A stretch of DNA of 64,000 nucleotides from Flagellimonas hymeniacidonis (GCF_008040165.1 NZ_VRUR01000001.1:763349-827348), one strand, 5' to 3'. Counted from the first letter of the stretch, positions 1-8,846 are shown. Translations and numbers: made by a program. The notes: a model not told the origin generated them from the sequence alone.

Positions 1-312
1 CCTCATTCCATATATTCAGATGGTTATCATTGTGACCCTAAACTTCCATTGCCCTTTATCAATATTGCCTCTCAAAAAAACTTTGTGGCTCTATACCATT
101 CAGGTATTTATGCTGACAAGACATTGTTGGACTGGTTCGTTAAGGAGTATCCAAAGCATGTAAAAACCAAATTGGATATGGGCAAGAGTTGCATTCGGTT
201 TAAAAAAATGGAACACATTCCGTATGAATTAATAGCAGAACTATGCCAAAAAGTGACCGTAGACTCTTGGATAGCACTTTATGAAAAAAACATAAAAAAT
301 AGAAAGAAATGA
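1..312 (+). CDS. DUF1801-like protein (5'-truncated by window edge)
   Basis: The reading frame is open from the first base of the window, so the first TTG (position 49) is internal and the true start lies upstream. The visible 103 residues are charged and aromatic, with an ALYHSGIY segment and a C-terminal helix. This resembles the small DUF1801 (YdhG/YjbR/CyaY-like fold) proteins common in Bacteroidota. No biochemical role is established for that family. The stop overlaps the ATG of the downstream VOC gene by four bases (ATGA), so the two are probably co-translated. The family call rests on overall look rather than on a catalytic motif. Confidence 0.65.
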   Translation, partial: PHSIYSDGYHCDPKLPLPFINIASQKNFVALYHSGIYADKTLLDWFVKEYPKHVKTKLDMGKSCIRFKKMEHIPYELIAELCQKVTVDSWIALYEKNIKNRKK

Positions 313-695
313 AAAATAGAGTAACAGGTCTGGGTGGATTCTTCTTTAAAACCAAAGACCCAGATAACATTAAGAAATGGTATAAAGAACGATTGGGCAT
401 ACCTACAGATCAATATGGATGGAGTTTTTGGTGGAAAGATAAGGATGGTAATGATTGCATGACCCAATGGAGCCCTTTTAAAGATGACACCGAATATTTT
501 CAGCCCAGCGAAAAACAATTCATGATGAATTTTAGGGTTGAAAATTTAATAGGGCTTTTAAAAGTCCTAAAAAAAGAAGGTGTTACCGTTGTTGGTGAAG
601 TAGAAGAATATGACTACGGAAAGTTCGGCTGGATTTTAGATCCCGAAGGCAACAAATTGGAGCTATGGGAACCTGTTGATAAAGCTTTTCTTTAG
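309..695 (+). CDS. VOC (glyoxalase/bleomycin-resistance fold) protein
   Basis: This 128-residue protein fits one vicinal-oxygen-chelate unit. It opens with a TGLGGFFF strand, then a helix with DPDNIKKWYKERLGI, and closes with the typical DPEGNKLELWEP segment whose Glu is a usual metal ligand. VOC proteins bind a divalent metal and act as lyases, dioxygenases or drug-binding proteins; the substrate here cannot be read from sequence. It overlaps the preceding DUF1801 gene by four bases, suggesting one transcript. Both families often occur as small stress-associated single-domain proteins in flavobacteria. Confidence 0.85.
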   Translation: MKNRVTGLGGFFFKTKDPDNIKKWYKERLGIPTDQYGWSFWWKDKDGNDCMTQWSPFKDDTEYFQPSEKQFMMNFRVENLIGLLKVLKKEGVTVVGEVEEYDYGKFGWILDPEGNKLELWEPVDKAFL

Positions 696-747
696 ATATT
701 GAATTATTTGTTACATTTAAGACTAGTTTAACCAACACATTTAAATA

Positions 748-1182
748 ATGTCTGAAGAAAACAAAGACTTAGGAGATAAAGCGGAAGAAGCTTTTGACAA
801 AGCAAAAGAAGCAGCAAAAGATGCTGCTGAAGACGCCAAAGAAGCGGCTGGTGATTTTAAAGAGGAGGCCAAAAAGACTGCAAATGAATTTGCGGAAGGT
901 ATTAAAGGCGCTGGTGGAGACAACAAGAAGATGCTAGCTGGAATTTTAGCAATTCTGTTGGGATCACTTGGAGTTCATAAATTTATATTGGGTTATAACA
1001 AGGAAGGATTCATTCTTTTGGGCTTTTCCATTATAGCTTATATCTTGGTTTGTTTTGTTATTGGTGCTTTTTTAGCATGGATTCCGGGTATTATAGGATT
1101 AATTGAAGGAATCATATACCTGACCAAATCAGATGAAGAATTTTACAACACTTACCAGGTAGGAAAAAAGCCTTGGTTCTAA
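748..1182 (+). CDS. TM2-domain membrane protein with LEA-like charged head
   Basis: The first ~60 of 144 residues are an Ala/Lys/Glu-rich amphipathic helix built from repeats such as AKEAAKDAAEDAKEAAG, resembling LEA or YtxH-type stress proteins. Residues ~62-125 form a TM2 domain: a hydrophobic helix, a LGSLGVHKFILGY turn, and a second hydrophobic pair with Gly/Ile-rich faces. TM2 proteins are small membrane proteins of unknown biochemical role. The head would lie on one face of the inner membrane. The gene is followed immediately by a strong intrinsic terminator, so it is probably transcribed alone. An LEA-like protective role is only inferred from composition. Confidence 0.8.
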   Translation: MSEENKDLGDKAEEAFDKAKEAAKDAAEDAKEAAGDFKEEAKKTANEFAEGIKGAGGDNKKMLAGILAILLGSLGVHKFILGYNKEGFILLGFSIIAYILVCFVIGAFLAWIPGIIGLIEGIIYLTKSDEEFYNTYQVGKKPWF

Positions 1183-1190
1183 AAAAAAAT

Positions 1191-1217
1191 GCCAGAGAAT
1201 ATCGCTCTGGCTTTTTT
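1191..1217 (+). terminator. Rho-independent terminator after TM2 gene
   Basis: A perfect 7-bp stem GCCAGAG/CTCTGGC with a 7-nt loop is followed by six T and preceded by a run of A. It starts nine bases after the TM2 stop codon. Confidence 0.9.
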
Positions 1218-1236
1218 ATTTATTATTATTATCGTA

Positions 1237-1248
1237 ATATTGCAATAT
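1237..1248. promoter_or_regulatory. Candidate ArsR operator
   Basis: The perfect 12-bp palindrome ATATTGCAATAT lies 29 bases upstream of the arsR start. It sits inside the broader imperfect dyad ATCGTAATATTGCAAT, which begins at 1231. ArsR repressors normally bind such AT-rich dyads over their own promoter. Assignment is by position and symmetry only. Confidence 0.45.
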
Positions 1249-1276
1249 AAAATTATTAATGTTGTTATAAGTAATA

Positions 1277-1600
1277 ATGGGAGCCTCTAAAACACATATG
1301 TTTTCCGTAACGCAGAACGAGCTGGCGCAAGTGGCCAAAGTTTTGGCGCATCCAGCTCGCATTGCCATCCTGGAATATATAAGCCGACAACAAAATTGCA
1401 TCTGTAATGATTTGGTAGATGTTATCGGACTTTCGCAACCCACTATATCGCAACATTTAAACGAAATAAAAAAAATAGGGCTCCTTAAAGGGACCTTTGA
1501 AGGCAAAAATCTTTGCTACTGTATCAATGAAGAGCGTTGGGGGGAACTACAAAATTCCTTCACCACGTTTTTTACCAATATTAATTATAATTGCTGTTAA
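1277..1600 (+). CDS. arsR: ArsR-family metalloregulator
   Basis: The 107-residue winged-helix protein carries the ArsR signature: AKVLAHPARIAILEYI (helices 1-2), then SQPTISQHLNEIKKIGLL as the recognition helix, then the wing. ArsR proteins repress metalloid-resistance operons and release DNA on binding As(III) or Sb(III) through cysteines. Candidate thiolates are Cys41 and Cys43 in NCIC just before the DNA-binding helix, Cys80/82, and a C-terminal Cys106-Cys107 pair. The gene heads a tight cluster with DUF6428, an acetyltransferase and arsC. A palindrome lies just upstream, consistent with autoregulation. Confidence 0.9.
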   Translation: MGASKTHMFSVTQNELAQVAKVLAHPARIAILEYISRQQNCICNDLVDVIGLSQPTISQHLNEIKKIGLLKGTFEGKNLCYCINEERWGELQNSFTTFFTNINYNCC

Positions 1601-1602
1601 TC

Positions 1603-2100
1603 ATGAATACATCAGAATTTTTATCTATCCTAAAACAACATCAGAACAAAAGTTTGCTATTTGAATATGCCGAAGGTAAATTCGTAGGTGCTAACTATCA
1701 TATCACCGAAATCAAAAATGTTACGGTTGACGCTGTTGACTGTGGAGCTGGAACCGATTTCTGGAAAGAAACCATTGTACAATTATGGGAAAGTCCAAAA
1801 GAAAAGGACAAAAAAGATTTTATGTCAGCTTATAAAGCGCTGGCCATTCTCAACAAAGTAGATGGAATTAAACCTATGGTAAAAGATGCTGAAATAAAGT
1901 TCGAATATAGCAATTCAGATTTTCATACGGCACAGCTTTTTGTACATGATTATACCATGGATGACCAATCTTTAGTTTTAAAACTTTCTGTTGAAAAAAC
2001 AGATTGCAAAGCCAAAGAAACGTGTGGTGTTGCAGATAGTTCAGAAGAAGTTGTGGCAGAAACCTCAAGTGGCTGTGCACCAGGAGGTGGTTGCTGTTAA
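1603..2100 (+). CDS. DUF6428 family protein, arsenic-cluster associated
   Basis: I take the ATG at 1603, two bases after the arsR stop, rather than an in-frame upstream TTG inside arsR; this gives 165 residues. The body is a soluble alpha/beta protein with no catalytic motif I recognise. The last ~35 residues are cysteine-rich: Cys in TDCKAKETCG and then GCAPGGGCC at the very end. The family is typically met beside arsR and arsC in Bacteroidota; its function is not established. The cysteine tail suggests binding of As(III) or another soft metal, which is inference. Confidence 0.8.
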   Translation: MNTSEFLSILKQHQNKSLLFEYAEGKFVGANYHITEIKNVTVDAVDCGAGTDFWKETIVQLWESPKEKDKKDFMSAYKALAILNKVDGIKPMVKDAEIKFEYSNSDFHTAQLFVHDYTMDDQSLVLKLSVEKTDCKAKETCGVADSSEEVVAETSSGCAPGGGCC

Positions 2101-2112
2101 TTTATCAAAACT

Positions 2113-2604
2113 ATGCAGGTCCGCGAAATGCAAGTTTCCGATTGGGAAGCAGTTTGCCAAATATACGCTCAAGGCATAGCTACTGGTTTTGCAACTTTTG
2201 AGCAAGAAACCCCAACTTATGAAAGTTGGAACAAAGCGCATGTGAAGCAATGTAGATTGGTTGCCGAAGCAGAAGGTGAGCTTCTTGGCTGGGCCGCTTT
2301 ATCACCTGTCTCCAGTAGATGCGTGTATGGTGGTGTTGTAGAAGTAAGTGTATATATAAGTGCTAAAAGCAGAGGACAAGGGATTGGAAAGCTCCTTATG
2401 GAACATCTAATTCTTGAAAGCGAAAAAGCTGGATTTTGGACGCTGCAGTCGGGAATTTTTCCTGAAAATGAATCCAGTATCCACCTGCATAAAAAAGTGG
2501 GGTTTCGTTACATAGGCAAACGGGAACGAGTAGGGAAGATTGACGGTATCTGGAAGGATAATCTGTTGTTTGAGAAAAGAAGTGAAATTATAGGAATAGA
2601 TTAA
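2113..2604 (+). CDS. arsN: GNAT acetyltransferase, ArsN1/phosphinothricin-acetyltransferase-like
   Basis: The 163-residue GNAT domain has the V/I-SVYI strand, the acetyl-CoA loop SRGQGIGKLLM, and the SSIHLHKKVGFRYIG helix of the phosphinothricin/methionine-sulfoximine acetyltransferase branch. Within ars clusters this branch is known as ArsN; ArsN1 acetylates arsinothricin, an organoarsenical antibiotic, at its amino group. It lies 12 bases after the DUF6428 stop and 16 bases before arsC, so it is co-transcribed. Activity on arsinothricin rather than on other amino-acid analogues is inferred from context. Confidence 0.8.
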   Translation: MQVREMQVSDWEAVCQIYAQGIATGFATFEQETPTYESWNKAHVKQCRLVAEAEGELLGWAALSPVSSRCVYGGVVEVSVYISAKSRGQGIGKLLMEHLILESEKAGFWTLQSGIFPENESSIHLHKKVGFRYIGKRERVGKIDGIWKDNLLFEKRSEIIGID

Positions 2605-2620
2605 TCATCAAAAGAAAAAA

Positions 2621-3043
2621 ATGAAAAATGTATTGGTCTTATGCACCGGAAACTCATGTAGAAGTCAAATGGCACATGGGTATTTAAATTATTTTCAAGA
2701 CTCCTTGGCAAATGTGTATAGTGCCGGTATAGAAACCCATGGGCTAAATCCCGGTGCCGTATCCATTATGCAAGAGGATGGTATCGATATTACGTCACAT
2801 ACATCAAATCATGTAGATGAGTACCAAGGTATCGCATGGGATTATATCATTACCGTTTGTGACCATGCCAAAGAAAATTGCCCATTTATTCCAGCTGAAA
2901 ATGCAGAACGAATTCACCACAACTTTTTTGACCCATCAAAGGTTAATGGTACCCAAGAGGTAAAACATGCGGCATTCTTAAAAGCGAGAGAAGAAATAAA
3001 GGCTTTTTGCCATGATTTTGTAAAGGAAGAACTGGTCAATTAA
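2621..3043 (+). CDS. arsC: Arsenate reductase, low-molecular-weight phosphatase type
   Basis: This 140-residue cytoplasmic enzyme reduces arsenate to arsenite. The P-loop CTGNSCR (CX5R, Cys8 to Arg14) is at the N-terminus. Cys80 and Cys87 in TVCDHAKENC match the two resolving cysteines of the thioredoxin-coupled Staphylococcus-type ArsC. A conserved Asp in FFDPSK follows at the usual spacing. It is last in the arsR cluster. Arsenite made here would need export, yet no Acr3 or ArsB gene follows: the next gene is on the opposite strand. Confidence 0.93.
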   Translation: MKNVLVLCTGNSCRSQMAHGYLNYFQDSLANVYSAGIETHGLNPGAVSIMQEDGIDITSHTSNHVDEYQGIAWDYIITVCDHAKENCPFIPAENAERIHHNFFDPSKVNGTQEVKHAAFLKAREEIKAFCHDFVKEELVN

Positions 3044-3061
3044 GTGTTACTATACAGCTTT

Positions 3062-4078
3062 TTAAAGTCCATAATCTATCGGCAACATGTCTCCTATACG
3101 AAAGTTGGCCATGTAGCCTCCAAAAACGATTTCTTGAAAAGGGGAGTAATTCCCATATCTATCAAGTGTATAAGTAGTATCTATGTTATTTATGCTTAGC
3201 GTAGATCTATAGTTACCTTTTTTCTTATGGTAAATCACAAATTTATCGCTCGAAAACCGAATGTTTTGCAAGGCTGTATTCGAGTTTTCTTTAGAAAAAA
3301 AGTTTGTAATTGATACTGGCTTAAAACCGCGTTTCAATTCAAAGTTTTGATTTTTAAAATTCCCACTCCAACATGATCTCATAAAATGCATAGCAGAACC
3401 CAAATATGCTTTTTCTCTACGCTCTTTTATTTTTGAATCATTTGAAGAAACATCGTAAAATTGAGTGGAACCATCATATACCGTATGATAAATATTGTCT
3501 GTTCGTTCCAGACTACTTTTTTTGAAGAAAATTTTAAATTCCTCAATTTCAAAATTCACAACATAGCCCAAATAATCATTTTGAATGATCAAAGGTTTAT
3601 TACAGTATGCAGTAAGCGTATTGTCATAGGTGTTAAAATACAGTTTAACTTCACCTTCGTTCACAATTGTACTGTTCCGCCCGCCTTTTGTGTCACCTAA
3701 AAATTCCAATTTAAAAACCTTTAGTTTTTGTCTGCGGGAAAACGGATCGGATGTAACAACAATCTCGTCCAAGCTTTCCACGGCTTCGCTCAGTTCAATT
3801 TTTAATTTGGAGGTTTCATTTAGGTTGGCAATTTTTTTAGTTTCATATCCCAAATAGCGTATCACCAAAGTAGCATTGTTCTGGTACAGTAACTTTATTT
3901 TAAAATTACCTTCCTGATCGGTAATGGTGCCAGTTGAGCTACCATCAAAATAAACAGAAGCGCCATCAATTGGTTTTTTAGTTACCCTATCCGCCACAGA
4001 ACCCACTATTTCTTGACTCTGAACTAAGAATGTAGTAAGGAAAAATATGGTGAATACTAACGCCTTTGTAAAATGCAT
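3062..4078 (-). CDS. Carboxypeptidase-D-regulatory-domain outer-envelope protein
   Basis: The 338-residue protein begins with a signal peptide (hydrophobic TKALVFTIFFLTTFLVQS, cleavage before QE). A CarboxypepD_reg-like beta-sandwich spans residues ~23-100, with the characteristic DQEGNFKI and LGYET motifs and a DEIVV end. That domain starts TonB-dependent receptors and many Bacteroidota surface proteins. The remainder has no barrel and resembles free-standing proteins of unknown function in this phylum. It is convergent with arsC. Role unknown; location probably periplasm or outer membrane. Confidence 0.75.
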   Translation of the reverse strand: MHFTKALVFTIFFLTTFLVQSQEIVGSVADRVTKKPIDGASVYFDGSSTGTITDQEGNFKIKLLYQNNATLVIRYLGYETKKIANLNETSKLKIELSEAVESLDEIVVTSDPFSRRQKLKVFKLEFLGDTKGGRNSTIVNEGEVKLYFNTYDNTLTAYCNKPLIIQNDYLGYVVNFEIEEFKIFFKKSSLERTDNIYHTVYDGSTQFYDVSSNDSKIKERREKAYLGSAMHFMRSCWSGNFKNQNFELKRGFKPVSITNFFSKENSNTALQNIRFSSDKFVIYHKKKGNYRSTLSINNIDTTYTLDRYGNYSPFQEIVFGGYMANFRIGDMLPIDYGL

Positions 4079-4090
4079 TCAATTAAAAAA

Positions 4091-5887
4091 TTAGTGGTTT
4101 AATTTTCGCTCCAATTCGGCTTGAAATTCTTCCATAACCGGTTTCACGGTACTTTCAGGTAAGTCGGCAATCTTAATATACATTAAACCATCTACAGAAT
4201 TATTGAACAGTGGGTCAACATTAAAAGCAACGACTTTTGCGTTTTGTTTAATATATTTTTTAATCAAAACAGGTAAACGAAGACTGCCTGGTTCCACCTC
4301 ATTGATCAGCTTATCAAATTTGTTTAGGTCTGCCTGGGTCTCATCAAAAACAAATTCCTTATCGGCATCTTTTAGCAGCACTTTAAACTCCTTCTTTGGT
4401 CGTATGTACTGTGCCACATAAGGATCCCAATAATTGGATTTCATAAATTCAATCATCAACGACTTTGAAAAATTGGAGAATTGATTGCTGATGCTTACTC
4501 CGCCAATCAGATATTTATGCTCCGGGTGTCTTAACGTTGTATGTACTATTCCTTTCCATAACAGAAACAAAGGCATTGGTTTTTGCTGGTACTCTTTTAC
4601 AATGTATGCTCTTCCCATTTCAATGGATTTCTCCATCATTCCATATAGTTCAGGTTCAAAACGAAATAAATCTTGGAGATAGAACCCATCAATACCATAC
4701 TTTTTGAATATTTGTGAACCTAGGCCCATGCGATATGCACCAACCACTGCTTTCTCTTTATCATCCCATAGAAAAAGGTGGTGATAGTAAGAATCAAATT
4801 CATCTAAATCAACAGCATTGTTAGTACCCTCCCCTACTTCTCTAAAAGTTATTTCGCGTTGTCTGCCAATTTCATTTAAAATAAAGGGCATGTCCTGTTC
4901 TTGTGCCAAATAGACTTCGTAGTTCTTACTTTGCAGCATTCGGCAATCTTTTTCTCGCAGCTTTTCAATCTCGCCTTCCAAAACTTTAGAGCCTACAGCT
5001 GTGGCTATCTTTTTGGGAGATTTAGGGATTTTTAAAGTGGAAGGTACTTTATCGATTAACCGTTCTTTCTCAAATGCATTAGCTAAGAGATAGGTCTTTT
5101 TTCTTAGCAACTCTGTGAAAGATTCTAAGGTTTTCTCCTCTTTTTGAGCGTTTACGGATATGGGCTGTCCTACCCTTACTTTGATTGGTCTTCTACTTTG
5201 TGATGCGACTTCCGAAGGCAATTTTGCCGTCCTAAAAACATCATTGATTTTGGATAATCTATAAAATAGTCTACTGTTTCTTGCATGAAAATATATTGGC
5301 ACCACTGGCACCTCAGCTTTTCTAATAAGTTTTAGTGCTGCTTCTTCCCAAGGTCTATCCACTACCAATTTACCATCCTTATAGGTTGAAACTTCCCCGG
5401 CGGGGAAAATTCCAAGGGGATGTCCTTCTCTTAGATGCAAAAGCGCATTTTTAAAACCGGAAATACTGCTTTGGGCATCCTTATGATTCTCAAAAGGATT
5501 TACCGGCATTATAAAGGGTTTTAAGGGTTCTATTCTATTTAATAAGAAGTTTGCGATTATCTTAAAGTCGCTACGCTCTTGTAACATTAGTTTTAATAGT
5601 AAAACGCCATCAATACCTCCGAGTGGGTGATTGCTTATAGTGATATAGGGTCCTTCTTTGGGAAGACGCTTTAAATCTTCTTCGGGTATTTCAAAATCAA
5701 TCTCATAATGCTCCAAAATGGCATCTAAGAAATCTGTTCCTGGTAGCGATTTGTTCTTATTGTAAAATCTGTTTATTCCTGTAATCCTAGTGGCCACCAT
5801 TAGAAGCCAACCTACAAAGGTGCCTAAAAATCCATATCTGTCAAGCTTAATGACTTTTGCTACCTCTTTTGCAGAAACCAACCCCAT
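4091..5887 (-). CDS. Fused lysophospholipid acyltransferase / N-acyltransferase, OlsF/GlsF-like
   Basis: The 598-residue protein has two enzymatic halves. Residues ~70-270 are a PlsC-type O-acyltransferase with the NHPLGGID (HX4D) motif near residue 86 and FPAGEVS near 160. Residues ~310-560 are a GNAT-like acyl-ACP-dependent N-acyltransferase with REITFREVGEG and AYRMGLG motifs. This architecture matches OlsF and the Bacteroidota glycine- or ornithine-lipid synthases: the N-acyl step is done by the C-terminal half and the O-acyl step by the N-terminal half. The product is expected to be a phosphorus-free aminolipid of the membrane. Which amino acid is used cannot be told from sequence. A membrane-contact segment lies near residues 15-35. 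Confidence 0.8.
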   Translation of the reverse strand: MGLVSAKEVAKVIKLDRYGFLGTFVGWLLMVATRITGINRFYNKNKSLPGTDFLDAILEHYEIDFEIPEEDLKRLPKEGPYITISNHPLGGIDGVLLLKLMLQERSDFKIIANFLLNRIEPLKPFIMPVNPFENHKDAQSSISGFKNALLHLREGHPLGIFPAGEVSTYKDGKLVVDRPWEEAALKLIRKAEVPVVPIYFHARNSRLFYRLSKINDVFRTAKLPSEVASQSRRPIKVRVGQPISVNAQKEEKTLESFTELLRKKTYLLANAFEKERLIDKVPSTLKIPKSPKKIATAVGSKVLEGEIEKLREKDCRMLQSKNYEVYLAQEQDMPFILNEIGRQREITFREVGEGTNNAVDLDEFDSYYHHLFLWDDKEKAVVGAYRMGLGSQIFKKYGIDGFYLQDLFRFEPELYGMMEKSIEMGRAYIVKEYQQKPMPLFLLWKGIVHTTLRHPEHKYLIGGVSISNQFSNFSKSLMIEFMKSNYWDPYVAQYIRPKKEFKVLLKDADKEFVFDETQADLNKFDKLINEVEPGSLRLPVLIKKYIKQNAKVVAFNVDPLFNNSVDGLMYIKIADLPESTVKPVMEEFQAELERKLNH

Positions 5888-5963
5888 AAAACAAAATTTG
5901 GTAAGCGTAAAGATAGAAAATTACGGCTATTGCGCTCTTAACCGAAAAGGAGTTCGGGTAATT

Positions 5964-7214
5964 TTATTTTACAACGAGCTGAACTGTTTCTCTACCACGC
6001 TGTTCCACCAAAACAGACCTTCCATTTTGAAGTGATTTTACTGCCTTATCATTAAAATGTCTGATGGTATACAACGACACATCTTCATGACAAACTACTT
6101 TGAATCTTCTTTTTAGTTCATCCAACATAGACTGTAGTCCATTAAACTTATTATCCAAGCAAACTGAAAAACTTATTGCTGAATTTTGAATCAAATCCAC
6201 TTTCATCCTATGGTCATGGAACAATTTAAAAATCTCGCTGATATTGTCCTCCATGATAAATGAGAAATCCAATGACGATAATTTTATAAGGACCTGGTCT
6301 TTTTTCACAATAAAGCAAGGTACTTTGGGTGATATATCTTCTCCTTTGCCAACAGTGGTTCCATTCCCCTTGGGGGCAATAAAGGATTTTACATGTAAAG
6401 GAATTTCTTTTCGCTGCAATGGTTGAAGCGTTTTAGGGTGAATTACAGATGCACCATAAAAGGCTAGTTCTATGGCCTCTCTGTAAGAGATTTGATCAAG
6501 CAACTGGGTTTCCTTAAAGTTTCTTGGATCAGCATTTAAAACCCCTGGGACATCTTTCCAGATGGTAACAGAATTGGCATTTAGGCAGTACGCCAAAATT
6601 GCAGCTGAATAATCGGAGCCTTCCCTACCTAAAGTAGTGGTAAAATTATTATCATCACTTCCCAGAAAGCCTTGAGTGATATTCAATTTGGACATATCTA
6701 CTCTAGTGGAAACTTCCTGCTGGGTACGTTCCCAATTTACAGCTGCATCCCTATAACCGTTGTCAGTTTTAATAAGATTGCGAACATCTTGCCAAGTATT
6801 TGGTATTCCAACTTCATTGAAATACTCACTTACAATAGTTGTAGAAACCAATTCTCCGTACCCCACTACTTGATCGTAAACAAAGGCATACTTTGGAGAT
6901 TTATTCCAGGTTAAAAACCCTTTGACTTCCTCAAACAAAAGTTTAACCTTGCTATAGACAGGATGATTCTTATTCTCAAATAAATCTGATAAAATATTTT
7001 CATGATAGTCTATTACCTCTTGTATAGAAGAAGTAATGGTCTTTTTATCCTCAAAATAAGAAGCAACCACTTTTTCCATGGCATTGGTCATTTTCCCCAT
7101 GGCGGAAATCACTACCAAGGTGTCTTTATGCCCTACTTCTTGTAATACTTTAACAACATTTCTAATACCATCTGCATCTTTCACAGAAGCCCCACCAAAC
7201 TTAAAAACTCTCAT
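5964..7214 (-). CDS. lysC: Aspartate kinase (monofunctional)
   Basis: The 416-residue enzyme phosphorylates L-aspartate, the first step toward lysine, threonine, methionine and diaminopimelate. The amino-acid-kinase domain starts with KFGGASV (residues 5-11) and contains the TLGREGSDYSAA substrate loop. Tandem ACT regulatory domains fill the C-terminal ~130 residues. No homoserine dehydrogenase domain is fused. The upstream neighbour on the same strand is a GNAT ending about 12 bases before this start, so co-transcription is likely. Confidence 0.92.
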   Translation of the reverse strand: MRVFKFGGASVKDADGIRNVVKVLQEVGHKDTLVVISAMGKMTNAMEKVVASYFEDKKTITSSIQEVIDYHENILSDLFENKNHPVYSKVKLLFEEVKGFLTWNKSPKYAFVYDQVVGYGELVSTTIVSEYFNEVGIPNTWQDVRNLIKTDNGYRDAAVNWERTQQEVSTRVDMSKLNITQGFLGSDDNNFTTTLGREGSDYSAAILAYCLNANSVTIWKDVPGVLNADPRNFKETQLLDQISYREAIELAFYGASVIHPKTLQPLQRKEIPLHVKSFIAPKGNGTTVGKGEDISPKVPCFIVKKDQVLIKLSSLDFSFIMEDNISEIFKLFHDHRMKVDLIQNSAISFSVCLDNKFNGLQSMLDELKRRFKVVCHEDVSLYTIRHFNDKAVKSLQNGRSVLVEQRGRETVQLVVK

Positions 7215-7226
7215 TCGTTAATAGTT

Positions 7227-7727
7227 CTATTTTACCTTCTCAGGTGAATTTAAATTATTTAAATAGCTGTCAATGCCATTTTTATCTAGTTGCACCACAT
7301 CCCAGTCCCGCATTACGTTGGCTCCTTTTTTCTCATAAAATTCAATTGCAGGTTCATTCCAATCCAACACTTCCCAACTGATTCTTTTAACGCCCAAGTT
7401 ATGCCCATATTTTACTACTTCATTCAAAAGAGCCGTACCCAAACCACTTCCACGCATTTTTTCAGAGACAATCAGGTCCTCTAAATGCAATACCGGTCCT
7501 TTCCATGTAGAATATCTAGGATATGTTAATGCAATACCTACAACTTCATTTTCTTTCTCCGCCACAAAACAATGAAATAACTTGTTTTCTCCAAATCCAT
7601 CCTTTATCAAATCTTCTTCGGCAACCTCAACTGCATTGGGATCCTTTTCAAATTCTGCTAGTTCGTGAATAAGTCCCAGTACTTGTTCCATATCTTCTTG
7701 CTGGGCATTTCTGATTGAAAAATCCAT
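7227..7727 (-). CDS. GNAT N-acetyltransferase, SSAT-like
   Basis: I start at the ATG at 7727 because the protein then begins [16 protein letters not shown], the usual first strand and helix of GNATs; a longer frame adds 12 unlikely residues. The 166-residue protein has [21 protein letters not shown] (acetyl-CoA loop) and [17 protein letters not shown], both typical of the spermidine/diamine acetyltransferase group. Its likely substrates are small primary amines or amino acids. It is co-directional with and just upstream of aspartate kinase. Confidence 0.82.
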   Translation of the reverse strand: MDFSIRNAQQEDMEQVLGLIHELAEFEKDPNAVEVAEEDLIKDGFGENKLFHCFVAEKENEVVGIALTYPRYSTWKGPVLHLEDLIVSEKMRGSGLGTALLNEVVKYGHNLGVKRISWEVLDWNEPAIEFYEKKGANVMRDWDVVQLDKNGIDSYLNNLNSPEKVK

Positions 7728-7841
7728 ATTGTTATAAATAAAACTCAAAGTTATAAAAATCAAAAACTTTGCAATTACGAAAACGTTGTAGTATCACAAA
7801 ATACACGATATTTGTCGCCAAATAAAACACTTGCCAATTCA

Positions 7842-8846
7842 ATGGGAAAAATAAACAAAACACTTGGGGAATTTATCATTGAAAACCAGTCGTCATTCCA
7901 GTATACCACTGGGGAACTCTCCAAACTGATTCATGCCATTAGGTTGGCTGCCAAAGTAGTTAACCACGAGGTGAACAAGGCAGGATTGGTCGACATTCTC
8001 GGCGAAGCCGGAGACACCAATGTTCAAGGGGAAGACCAACAAAAATTGGATGTCCTTGCTAACGAAAAGTTTATTCAGACCTTAAAGAACAGAGAGATTG
8101 TTTGTGGTATTGCCTCTGAAGAGGAGGACGATTTTATTACAATAAACAGTAATGATGAGCAACACCAGAACAAATATGTGGTGTTAATTGATCCTTTGGA
8201 CGGTTCATCCAATATTGATGTGAATGTCTCGGTAGGAACTATTTTCTCGATCTATAGAAGGGTTACACCCGTTGGTACTCCTGTAACACTTGAAGATTTT
8301 CTCCAGCCAGGAAAAAACCAAGTTGCAGCAGGCTATATTGTATATGGAACTTCCACTATGTTGGTGTATACCACTGGAGATGGTGTAAACGGATTTACCT
8401 TAAATCCCGCCATTGGTACTTTTTACCTTTCTCATCCGAACATGGAATTTCCGGAGACTGGAAAAATCTATTCCGTAAATGAAGGAAACTATATCCATTT
8501 TCCACAAGGTGTAAAGGACTATATTAAATACTGTCAAAAAGAGGAAGAGGATAGACCTTATACTTCAAGATACATAGGTTCCTTGGTTTCCGATTTTCAT
8601 AGAAACATGATCAAAGGTGGAATTTATATGTACCCAAAAAGCAGCAAGGCACATAAGGGTAAGCTTCGCTTACTGTATGAGTGTAATCCTATGGCATTTT
8701 TGGCTGAACAGGCCAATGGAAAAGCCGTTGATGGCCATCAACGGATTATGGACATTCAGCCAACCGAATTACATGAACGTGTTCCCTTCTTTTGTGGTAG
8801 TAAAAAAATGGTAGAAAAAGCTGAAGAATTTATGGCTAAAAAGTAG
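7842..8846 (+). CDS. fbp: Class I fructose-1,6-bisphosphatase
   Basis: The ATG at 7842 gives 334 residues, the normal length for class I FBPase; a TTG at 7812 would add ten. The metal- and phosphate-binding motif [10 protein letters not shown] lies near residues 117-126, preceded by EEEDD, which supplies metal ligands. C-terminal [13 protein letters not shown] and the GKAVDG loop are family hallmarks. The enzyme performs the committed step of gluconeogenesis in the cytoplasm. It is divergent from the GNAT gene. GTTG (7785) with GATATTTG (7807) about 18 bases later is a plausible sigma-A-type promoter. Confidence 0.95.
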   Translation: MGKINKTLGEFIIENQSSFQYTTGELSKLIHAIRLAAKVVNHEVNKAGLVDILGEAGDTNVQGEDQQKLDVLANEKFIQTLKNREIVCGIASEEEDDFITINSNDEQHQNKYVVLIDPLDGSSNIDVNVSVGTIFSIYRRVTPVGTPVTLEDFLQPGKNQVAAGYIVYGTSTMLVYTTGDGVNGFTLNPAIGTFYLSHPNMEFPETGKIYSVNEGNYIHFPQGVKDYIKYCQKEEEDRPYTSRYIGSLVSDFHRNMIKGGIYMYPKSSKAHKGKLRLLYECNPMAFLAEQANGKAVDGHQRIMDIQPTELHERVPFFCGSKKMVEKAEEFMAKK

